The notes under the pieces: model-generated | What the model saw: the letters and a program-made list of their open reading frames with translations, nothing else | Told to the model about the DNA's origin: nothing | Databases searched by the model: none | In this document: positions 1-5,448 of the stretch, one piece after another | Layout of the letters: every line of letters starts with the position of its first letter | Numbering within the stretch: the stretch's first letter is position 1 | Assembly: GCA_964498785.1 (NCBI GenBank) | Contig: CAZCJL010000205.1 | Coordinates: forward strand, 1 to 7,560 | Direction of reading: 5' to 3' | From: Mariaggregatimicrobium sp964498785 | Lineage (GTDB): Bacteria; Zhuqueibacterota; Zhuqueibacteria; Thermofontimicrobiales; Thiofontviventaceae | Length of the DNA: 7,560 bases | Position numbers and translations under genes: made by a program

Positions 1-53
1 CCGCATGCAGGGTGTTGTGGGGAGCGGGAGAGAAAAACTCCCGCTTACCCGAT
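1..53 (+). mobile_element. Group II intron, 3' end (domain V 3' strand and domain VI), partial
   Basis: Only the last bases of the intron are present; the rest lies left of the window. Bases 1-16 look like the 3' strand of domain V followed by the GTGTTGTGGGG linker seen in many bacterial group II introns. Domain VI is visible: GCGGGAG (24-30) pairs with CTCCCGC (38-44) around a seven-base loop, and an outer GGG (19-21 or 20-22) pairs with CCC (48-50). An unpaired A at 47 sits where the branch-point adenosine belongs, seven bases from the end, and the sequence then reads CCCGAT with the usual A-pyrimidine 3' end at 52-53. The intron runs toward the DUF3667 gene but on the opposite strand, so it would sit in the intergenic space just past that gene's stop. 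Its reverse transcriptase, if any, would be outside the window. Confidence 0.68.
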
Positions 54-69
54 TATGCTATATAATATT

Positions 70-870
70 CTAGTATCCTAATTTTAATGCTACAACTGTA
101 TAGAAAAATAAAAATTGGACATATACTCCTAATATTAGTAAAAAGCCTACTAGATAAATGGGCGCTTTTACAATAGTTGATATTAATGCTTCACTTGAAT
201 AACTTCTTGAAGCTTTGAATAAATAAAAGAGGTTCCAAATAAGTAATCCCCAAAGTATAATTTTCGCTACAATAGCATTATCTACATTTATAAAAAATTT
301 CAATCCCGATGTTAATATCCTATATGCAAGTATACCAGCAAGAATAGAAAACAGAAAAAAAGATGCATAATGAATTGAGTAAATGAGATGTTCCATGTAA
401 TATCGCTTGCTCATAAAATTAATTATATTTAGAAAGCCTGCGAATATCGGAATTACGAGAAAGACAAAAGCTGATTGATTATATTTTAAATGTGCATTGA
501 ATCGTTCCTGATATATGATTTTGGGAATATTATTTGATTTGATTTGCTCTTCAATTATTTTTTGATAACTATTATTGTTTGCGCTCAGACTTTCTATGCT
601 ATAACTAAATACCCTGAATTGAGGAGTAGAAAGTATTGGAATTAGTAGAAAAAATAATAAATTTACTGCAAAATATAATTTTAAGGGCTGAACATAATTT
701 GAATCCGATGTTTTTAGATATGAAATTGTCAAGTGTCCTGGTTTAAGTATAAGAGCTTGCAATGTTTTGACAATGCTACTTTCAATATGGAACGTTTCCT
801 TTAAAAATCCTTTTGCAAAAGAATTAAATGAGAACACCTTTGAAGTTTTTGACTTTTTTTTATAGTTCAT
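70..870 (-). CDS. DUF3667-type polytopic membrane protein lacking the N-terminal zinc ribbon
   Basis: This is a 266-aa integral membrane protein of unknown function. The stretch at residues 40-75 (LKPGHLTISYL, then YVQPLKLYFAVNLLFFLL) fits the DUF3667 pattern in which a basic 'RPG...Y..G....YVPPLRLY' block runs into the first helix. The later EHLIYSIHYASFF block (about 160-172) matches the EHLVFALH-type motif of the family. Five hydrophobic segments are visible at about 66-85, 133-153, 160-185, 200-220 and 236-262. DUF3667 proteins usually start with a CxxC...CxxC zinc ribbon; here the N-terminus is instead a short Lys/Ser-rich stretch, so the ribbon is missing or was never present. The ATG at 868-870 is the only sensible start, but no strong Shine-Dalgarno precedes it. 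The gene is far richer in A+T than the centre of the window, which may mean a different origin. Its stop lies 16 bases from the left intron end. Confidence 0.72.
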   Translation of the reverse strand: MNYKKKSKTSKVFSFNSFAKGFLKETFHIESSIVKTLQALILKPGHLTISYLKTSDSNYVQPLKLYFAVNLLFFLLIPILSTPQFRVFSYSIESLSANNNSYQKIIEEQIKSNNIPKIIYQERFNAHLKYNQSAFVFLVIPIFAGFLNIINFMSKRYYMEHLIYSIHYASFFLFSILAGILAYRILTSGLKFFINVDNAIVAKIILWGLLIWNLFYLFKASRSYSSEALISTIVKAPIYLVGFLLILGVYVQFLFFYTVVALKLGY

Positions 871-952
871 TTTTAATCTTAAAATATCATTCTATTGAGC
901 CTAAAAATTATCAGTTGCGCAAGGATTAAACGCACTGAACATTCGGATTTAA

Positions 953-967
953 TCTAAAATTTTTAGA
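953..967. repeat. Short A+T-rich palindrome, possible weak terminator
   Basis: TCTAAAA, one base, then TTTTAGA form a 7-bp perfect inverted repeat. It lies about 20 bases beyond the stop of the Uma2 fragment (minus strand) and upstream of the DUF3667 start. It could be a weak terminator or chance in an A+T-rich spacer. Confidence 0.3.
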
Positions 968-985
968 ATGCTATGAACATCAAAA

Positions 986-1201
986 TCACACCCGCATCAT
1001 ATTCATAAAAACTTCGCAGGTACGGTTTCTAAATTGTTGACGGATTCCCACAGCAATATTTCCAACGATGGTACAATGATCGGCGGACGATCCAGTTTTA
1101 GCCAGCAATTGTCCATCAAAATATTCGCTTCGCAATTCAGCCTTTCGCTCCTGCTCCAGGTATTGCTGCGGAGTTAGAGCAGTTTTTTGTGCGATGCGCA
1201 T
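986..1201 (-). pseudogene. Uma2 family (DUF820) endonuclease-fold protein, N-terminal fragment
   Basis: The 71-aa product has the Uma2 N-terminus: LTPQQYLEQERKAELRSEYFDG at residues 9-30 is the classic 'T.eEYLe.E..ae.rsEYfdGeL' signature, followed by the DHCTIVGNIAV helix and CEVFMNMMRV, equivalent to the 'CeVf.sdmRV' strand. Full Uma2 proteins are about 180-200 aa and adopt a PD-(D/E)XK restriction-endonuclease-like fold whose catalytic Asp and ExK strands follow that MRV. Here a TGA comes directly after MRV, so the whole catalytic half is missing and no continuation is visible in any frame downstream. The fragment should be inactive. Uma2 genes are common as multicopy accessory genes in cyanobacteria and other large genomes. 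Start ATG at 1199-1201; no convincing ribosome site. Confidence 0.75.
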
Positions 1202-1244
1202 CGCTGGATTCCTTAATCTGCATTATGAATATATTTTTCGTTTA

Positions 1245-1278
1245 CAATTCACAATTAACCGTTCTCAATTGACAATTA
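1245..1278. repeat. Near-identical 13-bp direct repeats (CAATTnACAATTA)
   Basis: CAATTCACAATTA at 1245-1257 and CAATTGACAATTA at 1266-1278 differ at one base and start 21 bases apart, just upstream of the Uma2 fragment start. Their role is unknown; they may be a simple A+T-rich duplication. Confidence 0.4.
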
Positions 1279-1287
1279 TGTTGCTAC

Positions 1288-1316
1288 CCTTCCGAAAGCT
1301 CTGAGCTTTCGGAAGG
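1288..1316. repeat. Perfect 14-bp inverted repeat (hairpin 1)
   Basis: CCTTCCGAAAGCTC at 1288-1301 is followed by one base and its exact reverse complement at 1303-1316. It lies between the 3' end of the crtW fragment and the 5' end of the Uma2 fragment. There is no T-run on either side, so it is not a textbook Rho-independent terminator. A second hairpin of the same build starts 12 bases on. Confidence 0.85.
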
Positions 1317-1327
1317 ATTGTGAGCAC

Positions 1328-1360
1328 ACCCTTGCGAAGGTTCAAAACCTTCGCAAGGGT
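1328..1360. repeat. Perfect 15-bp inverted repeat with nested palindromes (hairpin 2)
   Basis: Arm 1328-1342 (ACCCTTGCGAAGGTT) is the exact reverse complement of 1346-1360, with a three-base loop. Each arm is itself nearly palindromic (CCTT-GCG-AAGG), so the element can fold as one long stem or as two small ones. It begins 11 bases past the crtW-like stop on the minus strand, so it could stabilise the 3' end of that transcript. Like hairpin 1 it lacks a T-run. Confidence 0.85.
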
Positions 1361-1371
1361 TCCCGCCAACT

Positions 1372-1893
1372 TTATCTTGTTGTCGGCAAACTCCACCACG
1401 CCACATTGGGATAGGCATGATGCTCCCAATGAAAGCCGCCAAAATGATAGCAGGTGAGAAATGATAGCAAGACGGGCAACCGAACGCTCCGTGCCCGATG
1501 CTTGTCTTTGTAATCCTCCGCTGTCTCCCGATGCGGCAGAACTGTGCCGAAATAAAAAAGCTGCAACGTGCTCAACAGCGATGGCGTCACCCAGAACAGC
1601 AGTAAATTGGGAATGGGAATACGAAACAGGTGCAGCAGCACATTGAACAGAATCGCCATGCCCACGATCTGCTTCCAGGTGATGTAATTTCTGATGAAAT
1701 GCACATACCACTGGAAGAAATTTTTATGCACCCCATCGTGAAAATCAGGGTCTTTTTGACTGGCAGGGTATTTGTGATGATCCCAGTGCTTGGACAATAA
1801 ATTTTTATACGAAAACAGAGCATAGACAAACACGACGAACGTGCCAATAGCATCGTTTATTTTTCGATTGGCTGGAAAAACAGCGCCGTGCAT
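1372..1893 (-). pseudogene. crtW: CrtW-like beta-carotene ketolase / fatty acid desaturase family, 5'-truncated
   Basis: The fragment encodes 173 aa of a membrane di-iron oxygenase closest to CrtW, which adds 4-keto groups to the beta-ionone rings of carotenoids. Visible landmarks are KHWDHHKYP (residues 35-43, histidine motif HxxHH), NLLLFWVTPSLLSTLQLFYFG (about 96-116), LPHRE, ARSVRLP, and the final LLSFLTCYHFGGFHWEHHAYP with the second HxxHH; the C-terminus WWSLPTTR matches the family's natural end. CrtW proteins are about 240 aa. Reading upstream from the ATG gives only A, D, N, P and then a stop, so the first histidine motif (HDAMH in the family) survives only as NDAMH, and the N-terminal membrane helices, about 60 residues, are gone. 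The gene breaks at about 1899 against a phosphofructokinase fragment on the opposite strand, so it should be non-functional. A general desaturase assignment is the fallback. Confidence 0.72.
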
Positions 1894-2727
1894 GGCATCG
1901 TTCGGCTATCAGACTGCCCGACATGTGGGGGTCCAGCTCGTTCAGAACGTGATGGAAGACTCGAAAACAACCAACCGATGGTATATCGTTGGACGATGGG
2001 AATGAAAGCCGGACATTTGACTTTGGGAATTTGTAAAGCGGCAGGGGCAACTTTAGCAGTTATTAGCGAAGAATTTCACGCCGATAGAATATCCATCAAC
2101 CAAATTTGCGATGTAATCGAAGGAGCCATGATCAAGCGCCGGGCAATGGGAAGAAACGATGGCGTCATTTTAATATCAGAGGGTATTGCCGCGAAAATCC
2201 CTGGGGATCAATTACAAGAAGCCTGCGGCGGTGCTTCAGTTAAATACGATGATTATGGAAATATTCGAGTGTCAGAAATTGAGCTGGGGAAAATTATCAA
2301 GAACGAAATTGAAAACCGTCTTGCTCGAACCCGCGAAAAAACAAGCCTGGTGGAAACCAGTATCGGCTATACGCTGCGCTGTGCCGCACCTATTCCGTTC
2401 GATTGTGAATATGTTCGGGATTTGGGCTATGCCGCGGTTCAATTCCTCCTCAATCAGCAATTTCAGAATCAGCAAAGCGCACTGATTTGCGTTGATGCAG
2501 GAAAATTAGTGCCAATTCAATTTGAGGAGCTAATCGATCCGGAATCAGGAAGAACCAAAATTCGGTACGTCGATATCCAAACCGACTCGTATGCTGTTGC
2601 CCATGAGTACATGATCAAGCTGAAGCAGGAAGATTTTGAAGAGCCTGAAAAGCTTCTCTCGCTGGCAAAAGCCGCTCATCTAAGTCCTGAAACGTTTCGA
2701 GATAAATTTGATTACCTGGTCAAATAA
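1892..2727 (+). pseudogene. Phosphofructokinase (PPi/ATP-dependent PFK family), 5'-truncated and frameshifted
   Basis: The product is the C-terminal two thirds of a 6-phosphofructokinase, which phosphorylates fructose 6-phosphate in glycolysis. Homology begins in one frame at 1898 (SFGYQTARHVGVQLVQ, then MEDSKTTNRWYIV, like the 'TFGF.TA..VG..LV...DA.TT.RWYIV' block). It moves at 1991-1995 to another frame (TMGMKAGHLTLGICKAAGATL, then VISEEF, DVIEGAMIKRRAMGRNDGV, ISEGI, GYTLRCAAPIPFDC). One base missing from the codon at 1991-1992 explains the shift. The family's MGR signature reads MGM, so its Arg is lost; the Glu of ISEGI and the Arg of YTLR remain. The nucleotide-binding and catalytic N-terminal part (GGD and TIDND motifs, about 150 residues) is absent, cut at the junction with the crtW-like fragment. 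The full-length PPi-type enzyme is usually about 400-430 aa. A translation starting at 1888 shows the wrong frame for its first 35 residues. Confidence 0.78.
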
Positions 2728-2766
2728 AATTGTTTCCACCTTACAAAACGAACTTGATCCAATGCG

Positions 2767-3147
2767 TTGTCGTTTAAAATATCATTAGTTCCTGACTCAG
2801 AATGCGACGATGATGAATATAGCTATGATGCATATATCAACGGACGTTGGTGTGGCGTTTTCTCTACCAATGCGATCAGCGTTATACAAGATAAGCTGAC
2901 CTATAATGAGTTTTATGCCGGCTTGAGGAAAATATTGCCGTCGCGTGAATACCCGCAGACGCCGCAATTGGAAGGCTCATCGGCAAATAAAAATCGACTA
3001 TTATTTGAGACCGATTCATTGGTTCCACTTCCGGAACCCGAACCAGGTCCCGAACCAGAGCCCGAGAAATCATGGTTTTCAAAATATTGGTGGGTTTTGT
3101 TGATTATCGTTGTAATTGTTTTCCTTATCTATTGGTTTACTAAATAA
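2767..3147 (+). CDS. Hypothetical tail-anchored protein with Pro-Glu linker
   Basis: I do not recognise this 126-aa protein. Three parts are visible. Residues 1-65 form a mixed domain containing DAYINGRWCGVF and LTYNEFYAGLRKIL. A low-complexity spacer follows, PEPEPGPEPEPE (about 88-99). A single C-terminal membrane helix (about 105-122, WWVLLIIVVIVFLIYW) ends in TK. With no signal peptide, this layout suggests a tail-anchored protein whose N-terminal domain faces the cytoplasm. The start is uncertain: in frame there is only TTG at 2767, and the preceding in-frame stop is 12 bases upstream. An ATG at 2762 is in another frame; one missing base after it would restore MR-LSFKIS, so a third small deletion is possible. 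No clear ribosome site is seen. Its stop is 13 bases from the propeller gene's first ATG, suggesting co-transcription. Confidence 0.55.
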   Translation: MSFKISLVPDSECDDDEYSYDAYINGRWCGVFSTNAISVIQDKLTYNEFYAGLRKILPSREYPQTPQLEGSSANKNRLLFETDSLVPLPEPEPGPEPEPEKSWFSKYWWVLLIIVVIVFLIYWFTK

Positions 3148-3160
3148 GCTTAACAATGTT

Positions 3161-4608
3161 ATGAGTCCTTTTATGATAAAAAAATTGCTCTGCTTGATTT
3201 TCATTGTTCTATTAATATTTGGCTATACGGCACTGGCTCAAAATTATGACAGCGCTATTCGCATCCAGGGCACCAACACCAGGTATGAGCCCGGCGATTG
3301 GACAAGCTATTCGGCGACCCGTTGGATTTCCTCACTGGCAGAAGGAAGAGAGTACATTTATTTCGGCACATCCGGAGGCATCACCCGGTATAATTTCTAT
3401 TCCAATAAGTGGGATGCGCCGCTGACGACCAGCGATGGCATGGCGGATAATTTTGTTCAGGCAGTCGCTTATGACATGAACACGGACTATCTGTGGTGTT
3501 CAACCCCTCAAGGCGTGAGCGTTTATCGCACTGTGCGTTTCGCCGCTGGGAAAATTTTTTCAAGGATGAATTTAATTTAGCCCCGGATGATGAGATTATC
3601 TCCATCGGATTTGATGGACAATCGGTGTGGCTCGAATCGCAATGGGGCAATTTCTTTGTTAGTCAAAACCAGCGCGGCTATTTTTCAAAAGCAGCTCCAT
3701 CGGATGTGCCCGTGCAGCAAATCACCTGGTTCGGCAGACGAGCGATGAACGTGCGGAGTATCCCGAATCTGTTCATGCATGGCGGCTACTTTTTTGATCC
3801 GGATGGCTTTATTAAAGATACTCGCTTGAATAGCTATCGGGTGACCAGTTTTTTGAACGACAATTGGAACACCATTTGGATTGGATCCTGGGGACTCGGC
3901 GCGGGTAAAGCAGATGCTCGCATTCAGATTCTGGAATTGCTTCCGTTCGGATTGTTCATAAAAAATGTGAACGCGATTGAAATGGATTATGATGGCAATT
4001 TCTGGATTGGCGGCATCGGCACGTACCAGCAAGAGAGTGGGATCACCTTTTGGGATACCCGGCTGAATACCTGGACCAATTACCAGGCGCGCTTTGATAA
4101 TAGCCTGTTCAGCGACCAGGTGACGTCCATTGCGGTCGATGATTCCTGCGTCTGGGTTGGGACCGAATTCGGACTCGCCTGCTTTGCTCCCGACAAAAAT
4201 GAGTGGCGGACTTTCGATGTCAGCTCCGGACTGGGAGATAATTATGTGTTCGATGTCGAGGTGGATGACGAAAACGTCTGGATCGGGACGCTGAATGGCT
4301 TGTCGCAAATTATCAAAGATTCGCTGGGCACGAAGAATTTCAGAATTCAGGAGATCGCGCGAAAAGATTTGCTGCGCAAAAAAATCTATGACATCGAGAT
4401 CATGAATAATCTGCTCTGGATTGGCACAGAGTATGGCGCGTATATTTATGATACCGCAGAAAAAACCGGCGGTTTTGAGGACGATCCCGACGGTCCTATG
4501 AATGATGAAGTGCGAGCGATTGGCATTTTTGAAGATAAAGAAGTCTGGTTCGGAACGCCCGAGGGTTTGACACAATTTTACTGGAATGCGCCGTATCGGA
4601 TTGATTGA
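3161..4608 (+). CDS. Secreted two-component-regulator-type (Reg_prop) beta-propeller protein, split by a 1-nt frameshift
   Basis: Read through the frameshift, this is a protein of about 482 aa. After MSPF it has a typical signal peptide (MIKKLL, then LIFIVLLIFGYTALAQ), so it should be exported. The rest is built of WxG-type propeller blades: YIYFGTSGGITRYN, YLWCSTPQGVSVY, TIWIGSWG, NFWIGGIG, CVWVGTEFGLACF, NVWIGTLNGLSQI, LLWIGTEYGAYIY and VWFGTPEGLTQF. They are separated by 'D..V..I..D' strands, as in the periplasmic sensor propellers of hybrid two-component systems. No kinase, membrane or sorting domain follows, so it stands alone. The first frame ends at 3580; the second carries the protein from about 3541 (RRWENFFKDEF) to 4608. 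The switch is at about 3530-3541, and one missing base explains it. It could be a damaged gene or a sequencing error. Start may be 3161 or 3173. Ligand unknown. Confidence 0.75.
3530..3543 (+). other. Frameshift site in the propeller gene
   Basis: Upstream the frame reads VYRTVRF (codons from 3521); downstream the protein continues one frame over as RRWENFF (CGC CGC TGG from 3541). The two readings join smoothly if one base is restored near GCGTTTCGCCGC. No slippery heptamer or obvious stem-loop suggests programmed frameshifting. Confidence 0.7.
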
Positions 4609-4880
4609 TGAGAGATAAATACCTTGAAATTACATATCGAAAAGGAAAGGTAATGGCCGCATATTTATATCTCCCAAGAGAATTGGGAGAAAAAAGCCAC
4701 AGAACAGAAAAATTCGTAGAAGGTATTCTTATTGATTATGGCAAATCTGATCGACCGATTGGCATTGAGATTACAGATCCTCGAAAAATCAGATCCAATA
4801 TAATTGATGAAATTTTATTAAGATTAGAAAATATTTCAGTTCAATCAGAAGACTTTGCACCATTATTAGCTTTTTCTTGA
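4608..4880 (+). CDS. DUF2283-like small protein
   Basis: The 90-aa product matches the DUF2283 pattern: an N-terminal strand pair (YLEITYRKGKVMAAYLYLP), a basic/acidic turn, then EGILIDYGKSDRPIGIEITDP, equivalent to the family's 'GvlvDyDedGrpvGIEIld' core. A C-terminal helix and DFAPLLAFS follow. The function of DUF2283 is unknown; members often sit beside small toxin-like genes such as DUF4258, but no such partner is visible here. The ATG at 4608-4610 shares its A with the last base of the propeller stop (TGATG), a layout that implies translational coupling. A TTG three bases earlier would add one residue but is the poorer choice. It is more A+T-rich than the propeller gene, so the pairing may be recent. 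Confidence 0.68.
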   Translation: MRDKYLEITYRKGKVMAAYLYLPRELGEKSHRTEKFVEGILIDYGKSDRPIGIEITDPRKIRSNIIDEILLRLENISVQSEDFAPLLAFS

Positions 4881-4930
4881 ACGATTAATCCAAGACAAAT
4901 GCTATTTTTGAACAAAATATAAAACCACTT

Positions 4931-5074
4931 TTAAGAAATTTTAAACCAACTTATCTTCAGATAACGATGCTCGACTTGATGAAGATCATTGCGAATGGAC
5001 TTAATTGGTCGCTGTGACAAATTCAATCGAAGAAGATACTTTTCGGGAGGTTTAACTTTCGCTGGCATTAGCAT
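4931..5074 (-). pseudogene. Decayed second copy of the DUF2442 gene
   Basis: This 47-codon reading frame begins MLMPAKVKPPEKYLLRL, closely matching MIMPIKVKPLENYQLWI at the start of the neighbouring DUF2442 gene. The similarity also shows in the DNA, including the bases before the ATG (TATATGcTAATGCC and AAAGTTAAACC). After about 17 residues it is lost: the DG.eG.vdL core of DUF2442 does not follow in any frame. This points to an old tandem duplication with a decayed or replaced 3' part. The A/T-rich region left of it, to 4881, holds nothing else I can support. Confidence 0.55.
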
Positions 5075-5097
5075 ATAAGCTCTTTCGCAACCACTAC

Positions 5098-5274
5098 TTA
5101 TTCAAGAGATTGCCTGATCAGGTCTTTATTCTGAAATTCTTTGTAATCATTCCACAAAGAAAAGACACCTCTCCCTGCCAAATCTGCTAACTCTACAATG
5201 CCATCAATTCCATCTGCATATTTTATCCATAGTTGATAATTTTCGAGTGGTTTAACTTTTATGGGCATTATCAT
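5098..5274 (-). CDS. DUF2442 domain protein, C-terminally shortened
   Basis: The product is 58 aa from the ATG at 5274. MPIKVKPLENYQLWIKYADG followed by IVELADLAGRGVFSLW fits the DUF2442 N-terminal half ('v...v.pl.dy.L.v.F.DG..g.vdL..l.g.GvF..l.d...F'). Complete members run to about 75-95 aa and finish with a strand plus 'W.dgiDl.pd.LY'; here the reading frame stops after FQNKDLIRQSLE, so that half is missing. DUF2442 genes often sit beside DUF4160 genes in putative toxin-antitoxin-like pairs; no DUF4160 gene is present. The start is set by AGGAG at 5282-5286, seven bases upstream, which favours 5274 over the TTG at 5295 or the ATG at 5268. A second, decayed copy begins 24 bases past the stop. 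Confidence 0.65.
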   Translation of the reverse strand: MIMPIKVKPLENYQLWIKYADGIDGIVELADLAGRGVFSLWNDYKEFQNKDLIRQSLE

Positions 5275-5281
5275 ATAATAT

Positions 5282-5286
5282 CTCCT
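5282..5286 (-). promoter_or_regulatory. Shine-Dalgarno site (AGGAG) of the DUF2442 gene
   Basis: AGGAG on the minus strand lies seven bases before the ATG at 5274. It is the clearest ribosome-binding site in the window and decides the start of this gene. Confidence 0.65.
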
Positions 5287-5374
5287 GTTTGTCAAACTGG
5301 AAAAAGGTAATAAAGCAAAATCAAAATGTCAAGCAAAAATTTTTATCTTTCGTAAAACCTCAAACACAGGTGGA

Positions 5375-5408
5375 AAACCTCAGAGGTTTTTAGAAACCTC
5401 TGAGGTTT
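5375..5408. repeat. Nested palindrome, 15-bp perfect inverted repeat (hairpin 3)
   Basis: Arm 5375-5389 (AAACCTCAGAGGTTT) is the exact reverse complement of 5394-5408, with spacer TTAG. Each arm is itself a palindrome of 7+1+7 bases, so the element may fold as one 15-bp stem or two short ones, on either strand. It lies 40 bases past the stop of the 591-aa gene (minus) and upstream of the DUF2442 gene. It resembles hairpin 2 in build and in its AACC...GGTT ends. It could act as a terminator or be a REP-like mobile palindrome. Confidence 0.88.
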
Positions 5409-5448
5409 AAGTGTTTTCACCCACCAATAAGTGAGGCACTACTATCTT

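Noticed and set aside
1288..1360. Possible CRISPR repeats or Rho-independent terminators
   Set aside because: Only two units, different in sequence, with no spacer pattern, so not CRISPR. Neither hairpin is followed by a T-run, so a classical terminator is not supported.
1265..1711. A 148-aa open frame on the minus strand over the hairpins and the crtW-like gene
   Set aside because: It overlaps the crtW-like reading frame, which has the HxxHH motifs and natural C-terminus, and runs through both hairpins.
1888..1995. A start at 1888 giving a continuous 279-aa phosphofructokinase
   Set aside because: Residues before VYRWTMG in that frame are unlike the family, while the adjacent frame from 1892 reads a good match (FGYQTARHVG, TTNRWYIV). 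The continuous frame hides a frameshift.
3521..3560. Programmed ribosomal frameshifting in the propeller gene
   Set aside because: No slippery heptamer or downstream structure is visible, and the family does not use it; an indel is simpler.
3685..4575. A 296-aa open frame on the minus strand
   Set aside because: It lies wholly antisense to the propeller gene, whose WxG blades are clear, and its translation shows no family-like motif. It is a side effect of codon use on the other strand.
4605..5295. A toxin-antitoxin pair made of the DUF2283-like and DUF2442 genes
   Set aside because: They are convergent on opposite strands, 217 bases apart with a decayed copy between them, and the usual partners (DUF4258, DUF4160) are absent.
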